Below, piece by piece: positions 1 through 8,361 of a DNA stretch of 64,000 nt. The stretch comes from Acerihabitans sp015654925 (lineage in GTDB: Bacteria; Pseudomonadota; Gammaproteobacteria; Enterobacterales; Enterobacteriaceae). Within the stretch, counting starts at the first letter, position 1, and every line of letters begins with the position of its first letter. The notes under the pieces are model-generated. The model was not told where the DNA came from and ran no database searches. It worked only from the letters and a program-made list of their open reading frames with translations. Both the position numbers and the translations under genes were made by a program. The DNA lies in the NCBI RefSeq assembly GCF_047324175.1, contig NZ_CP178732.1, positions 5,084,001-5,148,000 on the forward strand, in the 5' to 3' direction.

Positions 1-77
1 TTGCTTTTGCCGTGTCCGTCACAATTTGCCCCTGTTCTTAATTGAACAATTGATTTAAATTTTAATAAGTGTTCTAT
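1..77 (+). promoter_or_regulatory. lsrR upstream region with LsrR-like inverted repeat
   Basis: Short AT-rich region in front of lsrR. It holds the inverted repeat TGTTC-N6-GAACA at 33-48, a plausible LsrR operator. At 8-23 there is a half-good CRP-type site (TGCCG-N6-TCACA), of which only the TCACA arm matches consensus. In E. coli the lsrRK operon is divergent from lsrACDBFG and the shared intergenic region is bound by LsrR and CRP. The left edge of the window probably cuts that shared region. Operator identity is inference. Confidence 0.45.
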
Positions 78-1043
78 ATGACTAAAAATAATTCCGACCA
101 TTTCAACCCAGCGGACAGCACCATGGCCGAACCGGAACTGTTAGCGCGTATTGCGTGGTTTTATTACCACGACGGCATGACCCAGGGAGAAATCGGCGAG
201 CAGCTGGGGCTGACCCGCCTGAAAGTATCGCGCCTGCTGGAGAAGGGCAGGCAGTCCGGAGTAATCCGCGTACAGATCAACTCGCCCTACGAGGGTTGCC
301 TGGAGCTGGAGAACCTGCTGCTGGAACGGTTTGATTTGCGGCATGTGCGGGTACTGCCCGCGCTGGCGCAGCGGGATATCAACCAGCGCATCGGCATCGG
401 CGCGGCCCAGGAAATCATGAAGCAATTGCAGCCGCAGCAACTGCTGGCGGTGGGGTTTGGCGAAACCGCCATGAGCACGCTCCAGCATTTGAGCGGGTTT
501 ATCACCTCGCAGCAGATCAGGCTGGTGACGCTTTCGGGCGGCGTCGGCCCTTATATGACCGGCATCGGCCAACTGGATGCCGCCTGTAGCGTCAGTATTA
601 TCCCGGCGCCCCTGCGCGCCTCCTCGGCCAGCGTCGCTGAGATTTTTCGCCAGGAGCGCAGCGTGCAGGATGTGTTATTGACCGCCCGCGCCGCGGATAT
701 CGCGGTGGTGGGCATAGGATCGCTGAGCCAGAGACGCGAGGCCACCATTATGCGTTCCGGTTATATCAGCGAGGGCGAGCAACTGCTGTTCGGCCGCAAG
801 GGCGCGGTGGGGGATATCCTGGGCTACTTTATGCAGCGCAACGGCGAGTTGGCCGGGGAGATGCCGATTCACCAGGAGCTGATCGGCGTGTCGCTGCGGG
901 ATTTGGATAGCATTCCCCAGGTGATCGGGGTAGCGGGCGGCGCGGAAAAAGCCGAGGCGATCCTGGCCGCCCTGACGGGAAAACATATTAACGCCTTGAT
1001 TACCGAAGAGAGTACGGTGCGCGCGATGCTGGCGCTGCTCTGA
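78..1043 (+). CDS. lsrR: LsrR, SorC-family repressor responding to phospho-AI-2
   Basis: Transcriptional regulator of the SorC/DeoR sugar-binding family that matches E. coli LsrR along its length. The N-terminal half carries ARIAWFYYHDG followed by a helix-turn-helix (about residues 34-60, with LGLTRLKVSRLLEKG). The C-terminal half is the phosphosugar-binding domain with the conserved LVTLSGGVG and GRKGAVGDILGYF segments. LsrR represses lsr genes until phosphorylated autoinducer-2 binds it. The frame also offers GTG at 69 and ATG at 123. I prefer ATG at 78, but no start has a strong ribosome binding site. lsrK follows 41 bases downstream on the same strand, as in the enteric lsrRK operon. Confidence 0.93.
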   Translation: MTKNNSDHFNPADSTMAEPELLARIAWFYYHDGMTQGEIGEQLGLTRLKVSRLLEKGRQSGVIRVQINSPYEGCLELENLLLERFDLRHVRVLPALAQRDINQRIGIGAAQEIMKQLQPQQLLAVGFGETAMSTLQHLSGFITSQQIRLVTLSGGVGPYMTGIGQLDAACSVSIIPAPLRASSASVAEIFRQERSVQDVLLTARAADIAVVGIGSLSQRREATIMRSGYISEGEQLLFGRKGAVGDILGYFMQRNGELAGEMPIHQELIGVSLRDLDSIPQVIGVAGGAEKAEAILAALTGKHINALITEESTVRAMLALL

Positions 1044-1084
1044 CCCTAACGCGCCTCGGCGCCACTGACACAGAGATAAAAACA

Positions 1085-2692
1085 ATGGCCACACTCTGTT
1101 CCCCTACCCGCACCCCGCCTCGCGCCGGCGGCGACTATCTGCTGGCGCTGGATGCCGGCACCGGCAGTATCCGGGCGGTGATTTTCGATACCGAAGGCAA
1201 CCAGATCGCCACCGGGCAGGCGGAATGGCAGCATCTGTCCGATCCCGCCATTCCCGGTTCCATGGACTTCGATTTGGATAAAAACTGGCTGCTGGCCTGC
1301 GGCTGCATTCGGCAGGCGCTGCAACTCGCGGGGCTGCCGCCCGAAGCGATCCGCGCGGTAGCCGCCTGCTCCATGCGCGAAGGCATCGTGCTTTACGATC
1401 GCCACGGCAAGCCCATCTGGGCCTGCGCCAATGTGGATGCCCGCGCCAGCCGCGAGGTCAGCGAACTCAAAGAATTGCATGACTATGGGTTCGAACGCGA
1501 GGTTTACGAGTGCTCCGGCCAGACCCTGGCGCTGGGCGCCATGCCGCGCCTGCTGTGGCTGGCCCACCACCGGCCGGATGTCTATCGCCGCGCTGCGACC
1601 CTGACCATGATCAGCGACTGGCTGGCCTATATGCTGAGCGGCGAACTGGCGGTGGACCCGTCGAACGCCGGCACCACCGGCATGCTTAGCCTGGCCAACC
1701 GGGACTGGCAGCCCAGCTTGCTGGAAATCGCCGGTTTACGCGCCGATATCCTGTCGCCGGTGCGGGAAACCGGCACGGTGCTGGGCGCGGTCACCCGCAC
1801 CGCCGCCCATGCCAGCGGCCTGGCCGCCGGTACGCCTGTGGTGATGGGCGGCGGCGATGTGCAGCTCGGCAGCCTGGGGCTGGGCATTGTGCGGGCGGGG
1901 CAAACGGCGGTGCTCGGCGGCACGTTCTGGCAGCAGGTGGTCAACCTGCCCGCCCCCATTACCGATCCGGATATGAATATCCGGGTCAACCCCCACGTGA
2001 TCCCCGGCATGGCCCAGGCCGAATCCATCAGTTTTTTTACCGGCTTGACCATGCGCTGGTTCCGCGATGCTTTCTGCGGCGAGGAAAAGCTGATCGCCGA
2101 GCGCATGGGCGTGGATACCTATAGCCTGCTGGAAGATATGGCCGCCCGGGTGCCGGTAGGGTCCCACGGCGTCATGCCGATTTTTTCCGACGCCATGCAT
2201 TTCAAGACCTGGTATCACGCCGCGCCCTCTTTCATCAACCTGTCCATCGATCCCGATCGCTGCAATAAACAGACGCTGTTTCGCGCCCTGGAAGAGAACG
2301 CGGCCATAGTCTCCGCCTGCAATCTGGAGCAGATCGCCCGTTTTTCCGGGGTAAAAACCCCGGCGCTGGTATTTGCCGGCGGCGGTTCCAAAGGCAAGTT
2401 ATGGTGCCAGATACTCAGTGATGTCACCGGTCTACCGGTGAAGGTGCCGGAAGTCAAAGAAGCCACCGCGCTGGGCTGCGCCATTGCCGCCGGGGTCGGC
2501 GCCGGCATTTATTCCAGCCTGGCCGAAACCGGCGAGCGGCTGGTGCGCTGGCAGCGGGAGTACCAGCCGGATATGGTTAACCACCAGCACTACCAGCGCA
2601 TGAAGGCCGACTGGCAGGAGGTCTATGCCGGCCAACTGTCGCTGGTGGACCACGGCCTGACCACCTCGATGTGGAAAGCGCCGGGGCTATAA
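1085..2692 (+). CDS. lsrK: LsrK, autoinducer-2 kinase
   Basis: FGGY-family kinase that phosphorylates autoinducer-2 (DPD) in the cytoplasm, giving the LsrR inducer. The sequence follows E. coli LsrK nearly residue by residue and is not merely a generic xylulokinase. It has the N-terminal phosphate-binding DAGTGSIR (residues 23-30), CSMREGIVLY, ISDWLAYMLSGELAVDPSNAG, the catalytic aspartate in GGGDVQLG (D258), GGTFWQQVVNL, FAGGGSKGKLW, and the characteristic end DHGLTTSMWKAPGL. Length 535 residues is normal for LsrK. ATG at 1085 follows a modest AGAGAT site. It is last in the lsrRK transcript and convergent with the downstream isomerase gene. In this organism it could serve AI-2 made by the LuxS at the other end of the window or by a second luxS elsewhere. 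Confidence 0.95.
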   Translation: MATLCSPTRTPPRAGGDYLLALDAGTGSIRAVIFDTEGNQIATGQAEWQHLSDPAIPGSMDFDLDKNWLLACGCIRQALQLAGLPPEAIRAVAACSMREGIVLYDRHGKPIWACANVDARASREVSELKELHDYGFEREVYECSGQTLALGAMPRLLWLAHHRPDVYRRAATLTMISDWLAYMLSGELAVDPSNAGTTGMLSLANRDWQPSLLEIAGLRADILSPVRETGTVLGAVTRTAAHASGLAAGTPVVMGGGDVQLGSLGLGIVRAGQTAVLGGTFWQQVVNLPAPITDPDMNIRVNPHVIPGMAQAESISFFTGLTMRWFRDAFCGEEKLIAERMGVDTYSLLEDMAARVPVGSHGVMPIFSDAMHFKTWYHAAPSFINLSIDPDRCNKQTLFRALEENAAIVSACNLEQIARFSGVKTPALVFAGGGSKGKLWCQILSDVTGLPVKVPEVKEATALGCAIAAGVGAGIYSSLAETGERLVRWQREYQPDMVNHQHYQRMKADWQEVYAGQLSLVDHGLTTSMWKAPGL

Positions 2693-2728
2693 TAACGGCG
2701 CGGCCCTGCGCGAACGCGGGATTGGCGT

Positions 2729-3514
2729 TCATTCCCGGCGCAGCAGCCCCATTTGCCGCAGTTGGTTAAAGCTGGCGTCGGTAGCGCCCTGCGGATGATA
2801 TTCCAGGCTGACCCAGCCGTCATAACCGGAGTTATCCAGCAAGGTAAACAGTTTTTCAAAATCCACGGCGCCGGTGCCAATCTGGTGGCGCCCCGGCACG
2901 TCCGAGATCTGGATATGCGCGATGCGGTCGATAAACGCCGGAATAATTTTAAACGGATCTTCCCCCGCCCGGACGGAGTGATAGACATCGTACTGCACGG
3001 CGATGTTATCGCTGTCCACTTGATCAAACAGATCCACCGCCGCCTGGACCGATGAAATCACCGCTCCCGGCACATCGTTGGTGTTAATGGGTTCCACCAC
3101 CAGCTGAATACCGATGTCCTTAAGCGCGTTGGCGGCATAGGTCATATTGTCCACCAGGGTGGGATAAGGCGCCTGGCCTTGGGCTGCCGGGCCGGACGGG
3201 CAATTGATGCGCGGCGGACGCAGCGCTTTGCCATAGGCGACCGCCTGGGCGACGGCGGTGCGGAATTCATCGCGCCGGCCGGGCTGGGCGGCAAAACCGC
3301 GATCGCCGGCATCCCAATCCCCCAGCGGCAAATTAAACAGCACCAGTTCCTGGTGGTTGCGCTTCAGCGCATCGAGGTATTTTTCCGCCGGTTCCCCGTA
3401 GGGAAAAAAGAATTCCACCGCGGTAAAACCCGCAGCGGCGGCGCGGTCGAAGCGCTCGAACAACGGGTACTCGGTATATAGCATGGTTAAATTTGCAGCG
3501 AATCGAAGCATCAT
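2729..3514 (-). CDS. Hydroxypyruvate isomerase-like (Hyi/OtnI family) TIM-barrel protein
   Basis: Xylose-isomerase-like TIM barrel of the Hyi family. The start MLRFAANLTMLYTE and the segment AGFTAVEFFFPYGEP are typical of hydroxypyruvate isomerase and 2-oxo-tetronate isomerase. Probable metal ligands are visible in VVEPINTND, VQYDVYH, HIQISDVPGRHQIG and VSLEYHPQG. An AAGG site at 3524-3521 favours the ATG at 3514 or 3511 over the upstream TTG in frame. It lies 60 bases downstream of the MFS gene and is probably cotranscribed with it. Family members interconvert small hydroxy-keto acids or tetruloses. Within this cluster I infer a C3-C4 ketose or keto-acid isomerase or epimerase; the exact substrate cannot be read from sequence. 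Confidence 0.8.
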   Translation of the reverse strand: MMLRFAANLTMLYTEYPLFERFDRAAAAGFTAVEFFFPYGEPAEKYLDALKRNHQELVLFNLPLGDWDAGDRGFAAQPGRRDEFRTAVAQAVAYGKALRPPRINCPSGPAAQGQAPYPTLVDNMTYAANALKDIGIQLVVEPINTNDVPGAVISSVQAAVDLFDQVDSDNIAVQYDVYHSVRAGEDPFKIIPAFIDRIAHIQISDVPGRHQIGTGAVDFEKLFTLLDNSGYDGWVSLEYHPQGATDASFNQLRQMGLLRRE

Positions 3515-3574
3515 TGTCATCCTTATCAAAGCGGCGGCCGCCGGCGATCTCGCCGCCCGGCCGCCCGTTGCCGG

Positions 3575-4924
3575 TTAATTCAGTTGGCTTTCGCCCTGGG
3601 GCAGGGGCGCGTCGGCTACCGGTTTATTAAAGCGCACGAACAGCGTACCCAGCACATAGAGCGCGGAACAAAGGGTAAAGAAGGTCAGCACGCCGCCGTA
3701 GCTGCCGGTCACTTGCAGGATAATGCCTACCAGGATCGGGACCAGGATGCCACCCACGCTGCCCGCCATATTCATGGTGCCGCCCACCAGGCCGACGCGG
3801 GATTTATGCGCCAGCAGCGCCGGCAGGCTCCAATAGATACCGCCGCCGCCGGTCAGAAAGAACGAGGCAATCGATAGCATGATGACGGCATTAATCGGGC
3901 TGGTGATGTTCGGCAGGACAAAAAATATGCCCAGCGTAATCAAACCGGAAATGGCAATCAGGCTTTTCACCGCCACGCCGTGCTTAATGCCCCGTTTAAC
4001 CAGAAAATCCACCAGGAAACCGGCGCTCAGCGAGCCGAAAGCGCCCATCAAAAAGATTACAAAAGTGGCGTTGCCGATGGATTTCAGATCGAACCCCCGC
4101 GCCTGGGCCAGATAACTCGGGCCCCAGGTCAGCAAGCCGAAATAGATCATCGCCCAGGTGGCGCGGCCGAACATAATGGCCAGCAGAGATTGCATATCGA
4201 TGCCCATGCCTTTCACCGGCGGCAATTTATCTTCCGCCGTGTTGGCTTCTATTTTACCGTCGTTGATAAGCTCCAGCTCCGCCTGGTTGACGCCGGGATG
4301 ATCGGTGGGCTTATCGCGCAGTTTGAACCAGGCCAGAAGTCCCAGGGATAGGCTGAACACGCCGGCGACGATAAACGCCAGCCGCCATGAATCGAGCACC
4401 GCGATCAGGTAGGCGATAATCAGCCCCCCGACCGCCACCCCCAGCGGACTGCCGCAGTCCATAATGGACGCGCCGCGTCCCCGCTCGGAGCGGGCCAGCC
4501 AGGTGGAGCTCATTTTGGCGCCGGAAGGGGAAATCGGCGTTTCGGCCACGCCCAGGGCGATGCGGGCGAAGATCAGCGACAACCCGCCGGTGGCCAGCGC
4601 CAAACCGATTTGACTCGCGCCCCACAGCACGGTGGAGCAGGTCACTACCTTACGCGGGCCAAAGCGGTCCAGCGCCCAGCCGCCGGGAATTTGCAGTAAA
4701 GCATAAGACCAGAAAAAGCTGCTGAGAATCAGTCCCTGCATGGTGGGCGACAGATGAAATTCATCTTTGATGTACGGCATGCCGATGGAGATTGTAATCC
4801 GGTCCATCAAGTTCACGGCCAGCAGAAAAAACAGTACGGCGAAAATACGCCACCGCACATTGGTCGGTTTGGTTGCCTCAGGAGCAGAGGCAGCGGCCGG
4901 CGGATTTTTAGCAGAGATGTTCAT
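3575..4924 (-). CDS. MFS transporter, ACS (sugar-acid/ketose) type
   Basis: Twelve-helix major facilitator protein of the anion:cation symporter group (relatives: GudP, GarP, DgoT, ExuT). N-terminal marks are NLMDRITISIGMPYIKDEFHL and the motif-A-like DRFGPRKV after helix 2; SYALLQIPGGWALDRFG and GVAETPISPSGAKM are typical of ACS members. The frame opens upstream, but ATG at 4924 has a GGAG site eight bases before it, giving 449 residues, which is standard. It heads a leftward pair with the Hyi-like gene and is divergent from the TIM-barrel/TPI pair. ACS carriers usually move sugar acids, so the substrate may be a tetronate, or an erythrulose-like sugar as the neighbours suggest. The substrate is unresolved. 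Confidence 0.85.
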   Translation of the reverse strand: MNISAKNPPAAASAPEATKPTNVRWRIFAVLFFLLAVNLMDRITISIGMPYIKDEFHLSPTMQGLILSSFFWSYALLQIPGGWALDRFGPRKVVTCSTVLWGASQIGLALATGGLSLIFARIALGVAETPISPSGAKMSSTWLARSERGRGASIMDCGSPLGVAVGGLIIAYLIAVLDSWRLAFIVAGVFSLSLGLLAWFKLRDKPTDHPGVNQAELELINDGKIEANTAEDKLPPVKGMGIDMQSLLAIMFGRATWAMIYFGLLTWGPSYLAQARGFDLKSIGNATFVIFLMGAFGSLSAGFLVDFLVKRGIKHGVAVKSLIAISGLITLGIFFVLPNITSPINAVIMLSIASFFLTGGGGIYWSLPALLAHKSRVGLVGGTMNMAGSVGGILVPILVGIILQVTGSYGGVLTFFTLCSALYVLGTLFVRFNKPVADAPLPQGESQLN

Positions 4925-5057
4925 ATTGATTCTCCGTAGCACTCTTTCAGAAAGTCGCGGACCGATCCGCCAAAAGTCGCAATGATAAACATGCTGGGTC
5001 ACCTCAGGGTGTGTAAGCCGCATGAGCGTAGCATTTGCAATAATCGCTTTATCTACG

Positions 5058-5087
5058 CTGAACAAAAGTTCACAATAAGAACTTATG
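5058..5087 (+). repeat. 30-base direct repeat, copy A
   Basis: Begins CTGAACAAAAGTTC and ends GAACTTATG. Copy B is at 5491-5520. The copy contains the small inverted repeat GAAC-AAAA-GTTC. It lies about 150 bases upstream of the MFS start. Confidence 0.7.
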
Positions 5088-5490
5088 TCTACTACTAAAA
5101 TCTAAATAAGGCTTAAAAAAATTGAGTTCACTCACAAAACTCTATAAACAATGCGAAATTTGTTAAAAATAATGACTATTCATATATTCCCTGGCTCTTC
5201 ATCTGTTCATTTTATAATAACAACGTCATTTATATGAACATATGTACATTTTTTTGACGCCGGAAAAAACGCCGCGCCGGCCGGGGAAAATATATATTAA
5301 AAGCTGAATCGTCAAAGCCAGACCTAATAAAAGAACTGCCGGGCAGGTTTCGCCAAGGTTATTTTGTCCATGGGCCAGGCATCATTTCTGTGCCGGTTTT
5401 TCCGCGCCATTTCCCCGCGCTTATTTAAGCGTTAATATTATTTTTGTGACCGGCTTCAAAGACTTTTACAGGGAATTTTCATTTCATAGG

Positions 5491-5520
5491 CTGAACAAAA
5501 GTTTGCAAACTGAACTTATG
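5491..5520 (+). repeat. 30-base direct repeat, copy B
   Basis: Matches copy A (5058-5087) at 25 of 30 positions; the five differences are clustered in the middle. It lies about 90 bases upstream of the TIM-barrel start at 5596. The core GAACAAAAG recurs on the opposite strand near 10714-10722, in front of the rpiB-type gene. Confidence 0.7.
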
Positions 5521-5595
5521 AAATACTCCCTCGCCATCGCGGCCGGCCCGGCGCACCGCGACCGCGGGCCAACGCCGCTTAGCAAGGAAGAGAGC

Positions 5596-6510
5596 ATGCC
5601 TATCGCCAATAAATTGTTCCCCTCGGCCCATATCGCGGAGCTGTTTTTCCCGTTGATGAGCGACGAAAACGCCGTGGCGCGCATTGTCGAGCGCATCGGC
5701 GACATTGAGTTTTATCGGGGTTTCGAAACCGGCATTATTCACGATGCGCAGATTGCCCGGCGGGTTCTCGACCTGGCCGAACGCAAGAAATTAACGGTGA
5801 CCCAATGGCTGACCTTTGAGCTATTAAAAGACCACTTAAATCTCAGTAGCCTGGATAAACCTTTGCGGGAAAAATCCATCGCCCGCGCCTGCGAGCTGGT
5901 GCACATCGCGGCGTCATGCGGTACGACCAAGCTTGCGCTGGTCAGCGGCAGCGACCCCGGCGACGCCCTGCGCGACGAGGCGAAGCAAGCGTTTGCCGAA
6001 GCGCTGGTGCGCATAGGCGAGCAGACCCGCCGCTATCCCGGCATGCTATTGCAGGTGGAGCCCCTGGATCGCTTTGCCCATAAATGCCAGTTGATCGGCC
6101 CCACCCCGGAGACGGTGGAGTGGATGGCCCGGCTGCGTCCCGATTGTCCGAATCTTTATCTGGCGTGGGATAGCGCCCACGCCGCCCTCAACCAGGAGGA
6201 TTTATCAGTCTCGCTGGAGCAGGCCGCGCCGCTGCTGTCGCAGTTGCATCTGGCCAATGCGATCCTCGACCCGCGGGACGGCGGTTATGGCGATTATCAT
6301 ATGAAATTCGGCGCGCCGGGTTTTCTGACCCCCGATATGGCGGCGGGCATCATCCGCGCCGCCCTGCGGCTGGATTTCCCCGCGGAACTCGGGGCGGTTT
6401 CCATCGCCATCGAGATGCGCACCGGCGCGCAGGACGACCTGTGGGATAACGAACGGCAGTGCCGGGAATTTTTGCAGGCGGCCATGAGCGCGGCGCAGCG
6501 GCCGGACTAG
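5596..6510 (+). CDS. Sugar-phosphate isomerase/epimerase-like TIM-barrel protein
   Basis: Xylose-isomerase-like (AP-endonuclease family 2) TIM barrel of 305 residues. Candidate metal ligands are visible in LLQVEPLDRFAH, LAWDSAHAALN, QLHLANAI and AIEMRTG. The frame extends upstream, but ATG at 5596 has the strong site AAGGAAGAG and the upstream residues have no family character. It is followed after 54 bases by the TPI paralogue and is probably cotranscribed with it. In Brucella and rhizobial erythritol loci a TIM-barrel racemase (EryC) works next to a TPI paralogue (EryH) and an RpiB paralogue (EryI). This protein or the one at 7454-8305 could fill the EryC-like role. Specific reaction not proven. 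Confidence 0.72.
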   Translation: MPIANKLFPSAHIAELFFPLMSDENAVARIVERIGDIEFYRGFETGIIHDAQIARRVLDLAERKKLTVTQWLTFELLKDHLNLSSLDKPLREKSIARACELVHIAASCGTTKLALVSGSDPGDALRDEAKQAFAEALVRIGEQTRRYPGMLLQVEPLDRFAHKCQLIGPTPETVEWMARLRPDCPNLYLAWDSAHAALNQEDLSVSLEQAAPLLSQLHLANAILDPRDGGYGDYHMKFGAPGFLTPDMAAGIIRAALRLDFPAELGAVSIAIEMRTGAQDDLWDNERQCREFLQAAMSAAQRPD

Positions 6511-6564
6511 TGCGCAAGCGCCGGGCGGATGGCGCTATTGGATAAGACATTGCGGAGCACAGAC

Positions 6565-7338
6565 ATGAAAAAGTACCTGATCGGTACCAGTTGGAAAATG
6601 AATAAAACCCTGGGGGAAGCCCTGGATTATTGCGCCATTCTGGCCAAGGGCGGACCGCTGCCCGATCGGCTGCAACCCTTCGTGATCCCGCCGTTCACCG
6701 CGGTCAGGGAGGTGACGCGGGCATTGCAGCGGGCCGGGCTCAATTGTCTGACCGGCGTGCAGAACATGCATTTTGCCGACCGGGGCGCCTTTACCGGCGA
6801 GATATCGCCGCTGATGGTCAAGGATACCGGCGCGACGCTGGTGGAGATGGGCCACTCCGAACGGCGGGAGTTTTTTGGCGAAACCAACGAAACGGTGCGG
6901 CTCAAGGCCGCCGCCGCGCTCAGCCACGGTCTGACGCCGCTGATTTGCATCGGCGATAGCTTGCAGGAAAAATGCTGGGGCGTATCGAAAGAGACGGTGA
7001 TCCGCCAGATGAAAGCCGCCCTGGCGGGGCTGCGGCCCGAGCAGGTGGCCGGGGTGATTATCGCCTATGAACCCATTTGGGCCATCGGCGAACAGGGGGT
7101 GCCCGCCACGCCGGAAGAAGCGCAGGCCATCCACCGGCAGTTGTATCACGCGCTGGCGGAAAGCTACGGCGCGGAGATTGCCGATCGGGTGCCGTTACTC
7201 TACGGCGGCAGCGTCAATCATGATAATGCCCTGACGCTGCTGGCCTTGGATCATGTCGACGGCCTGTTTGTCGGCCGCGCCGCCTGGGAAGGCGAATCCT
7301 ATCGGCGTTTGCTCGATACCATCGCGGCGACGTTGTGA
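6565..7338 (+). CDS. Triosephosphate-isomerase paralogue, likely tetrulose-phosphate isomerase (LerI/EryH type)
   Basis: TPI-fold protein of 257 residues with intact catalytic residues: K11 in GTSWKMNKT, H97 in MGHSERREFF, E169 in AYEPIWAIGEQG, and the phosphate loop YGGSVNHDNA. The canonical TPI asparagine of GNWK is a serine here (TSWK), a change I associate with the catabolic paralogues LerI/EryH, which interconvert L-erythrulose-1-phosphate and D-erythrulose-4-phosphate. Housekeeping TpiA is not normally embedded in a sugar catabolic cluster, which supports specialisation. ATG at 6565 follows a GCGGAG site; an upstream ATG at 6529 adds residues without homology. Its end faces the leftward TIM-barrel gene across a strong hairpin. 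Confidence 0.82.
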   Translation: MKKYLIGTSWKMNKTLGEALDYCAILAKGGPLPDRLQPFVIPPFTAVREVTRALQRAGLNCLTGVQNMHFADRGAFTGEISPLMVKDTGATLVEMGHSERREFFGETNETVRLKAAAALSHGLTPLICIGDSLQEKCWGVSKETVIRQMKAALAGLRPEQVAGVIIAYEPIWAIGEQGVPATPEEAQAIHRQLYHALAESYGAEIADRVPLLYGGSVNHDNALTLLALDHVDGLFVGRAAWEGESYRRLLDTIAATL

Positions 7339-7385
7339 TCGGCGCGTAAAGCGCACGCGATCGGCTCACAATCACCGCCATCGAC

Positions 7386-7424
7386 CATGCCGGGAGCGCA
7401 TTAAATTTATGCGTTCCCGGCCAT
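7386..7424. terminator. Hairpin between convergent genes
   Basis: A 13-base-pair stem, 7389-7401 with 7409-7421, starting GCCGGGAGCGCAT with one G-T pair and a 7-base AT loop. It lies between the convergent TPI paralogue and TIM-barrel genes and can act in both directions. There is no long T run. Confidence 0.6.
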
Positions 7425-7453
7425 GGATGGCGATAATCGGCAAGTCCCCTGCT

Positions 7454-8305
7454 TTAGCCTATCGGCTGGCCCAGCAGCGCTGCCAGTCCCTGCCTGGATT
7501 GCAGCAAGACTTCGCGGCTTTGTTCCACCGGGACCGGGCTATCGGCGCGCAGCGGCCAGGAGTCGGCCTGGCGATGCATGCGCAGCGGAATCTCCAGGCT
7601 GCACGGGATATTGCGCCGCGCCAGCGCCTGGAGCAGCGGCCGGTAATCCAATTGTCCCTGGCCGATGGCCGGGAAAAAGAACTCGCCGTTAACCGTCCGT
7701 ACATCTTTGATATGGCAGTGGCGCATGCCGTCCAACATCTCCAGCGCCTGATCGATGGCAGCCATATCCGGCCGCAGGGAAACCATATTGCCCGGATCGA
7801 CATTAAATGCGACGGCGTCATGCCCCACGTCTTCCAGCAATTGCCGCCCTTCCCGCGCCACGGCAAACGCATCGTAGTTGGGATCGCCGCCGTTCTCCAC
7901 GCAAATCACGCACCCGCGATCGGCGGCTTCGGGGGCCAGGATACGTAAATTACGCACCAGCCGCGCGTAATCCTCCCGCTTGGCGGTACAGGTATTCAGA
8001 TAGGTCGCGCCGATGTCATGGGCAAAACGGATACGCGCCCTGAATTGCTCCACCGCATCCGCCCCCGCCAGGTTGATGGTGCAGCCCAGCGCAATGCTGC
8101 GTAACTGATATCGCCCGAACAGCTCCTTGACCCGCGCGGCGTTTTCGCTGCCGAACAACGCCGGATCGAGGTTGCCCACATAACCTTGATTATACGCCAG
8201 CTCAATCACCGTAAAACCCGCCTCATGCACGGTACGAAAGGTGGTCTCCAGGTCGATACCGTCGAACATGGCGGTATTCACGCCGACTATCATCTGCTGC
8301 GTCAT
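7454..8305 (-). CDS. Second sugar-phosphate isomerase/epimerase-like TIM-barrel protein
   Basis: Xylose-isomerase-like TIM barrel of 283 residues. Probable metal ligands are in VICVENGGDPNY, AFNVDPGNM, HCHIKDVRT and CSLEIPLRMH. It is the last gene of the leftward set rpiB-dhaK-dhaL-this gene, 56 bases after dhaL. The ATG at 8305 follows AAGGAGTTATGC in the mRNA sense, a clear ribosome binding site. Sequence alone does not separate epimerase, racemase and isomerase activity. The operon with a kinase and phosphosugar isomerases suggests it acts on free or phosphorylated tetrulose, for example as a D/L-erythrulose-phosphate racemase. It differs clearly from the TIM-barrel protein at 5596-6510, so the two are not a recent duplication. 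Confidence 0.72.
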   Translation of the reverse strand: MTQQMIVGVNTAMFDGIDLETTFRTVHEAGFTVIELAYNQGYVGNLDPALFGSENAARVKELFGRYQLRSIALGCTINLAGADAVEQFRARIRFAHDIGATYLNTCTAKREDYARLVRNLRILAPEAADRGCVICVENGGDPNYDAFAVAREGRQLLEDVGHDAVAFNVDPGNMVSLRPDMAAIDQALEMLDGMRHCHIKDVRTVNGEFFFPAIGQGQLDYRPLLQALARRNIPCSLEIPLRMHRQADSWPLRADSPVPVEQSREVLLQSRQGLAALLGQPIG

Positions 8306-8361
8306 GCATAACTCCTTACAGTCCCGGGCCAGCGCCCGCGGACGCTGCCCCCATGCGGCGA

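Larger units (their letters stand above)
4925..5595. promoter_or_regulatory. Long AT-rich divergent control region with a 30-base direct repeat
   Basis: About 670 bases between the divergent MFS and TIM-barrel genes, much more AT-rich than its flanks. No convincing gene is present. Two copies of a 30-base sequence sit at 5058-5087 and 5491-5520 in the same orientation. They share CTGAACAAAAGTT at the 5' end and GAACTTATG at the 3' end, and match at 25 of 30 positions. Further GTTCA/GAACA half-sites occur at about 5125, 5204 and 5235. The likely binder is the SorC-family regulator at 10969-11931; that is inference. Confidence 0.6.

Noticed and set aside
1085..2692. Calling this FGGY kinase a xylulokinase or glycerol kinase
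   Set aside because: Long colinear identity with LsrK, including its characteristic C terminus, and the adjacent LsrR decide for AI-2 kinase.
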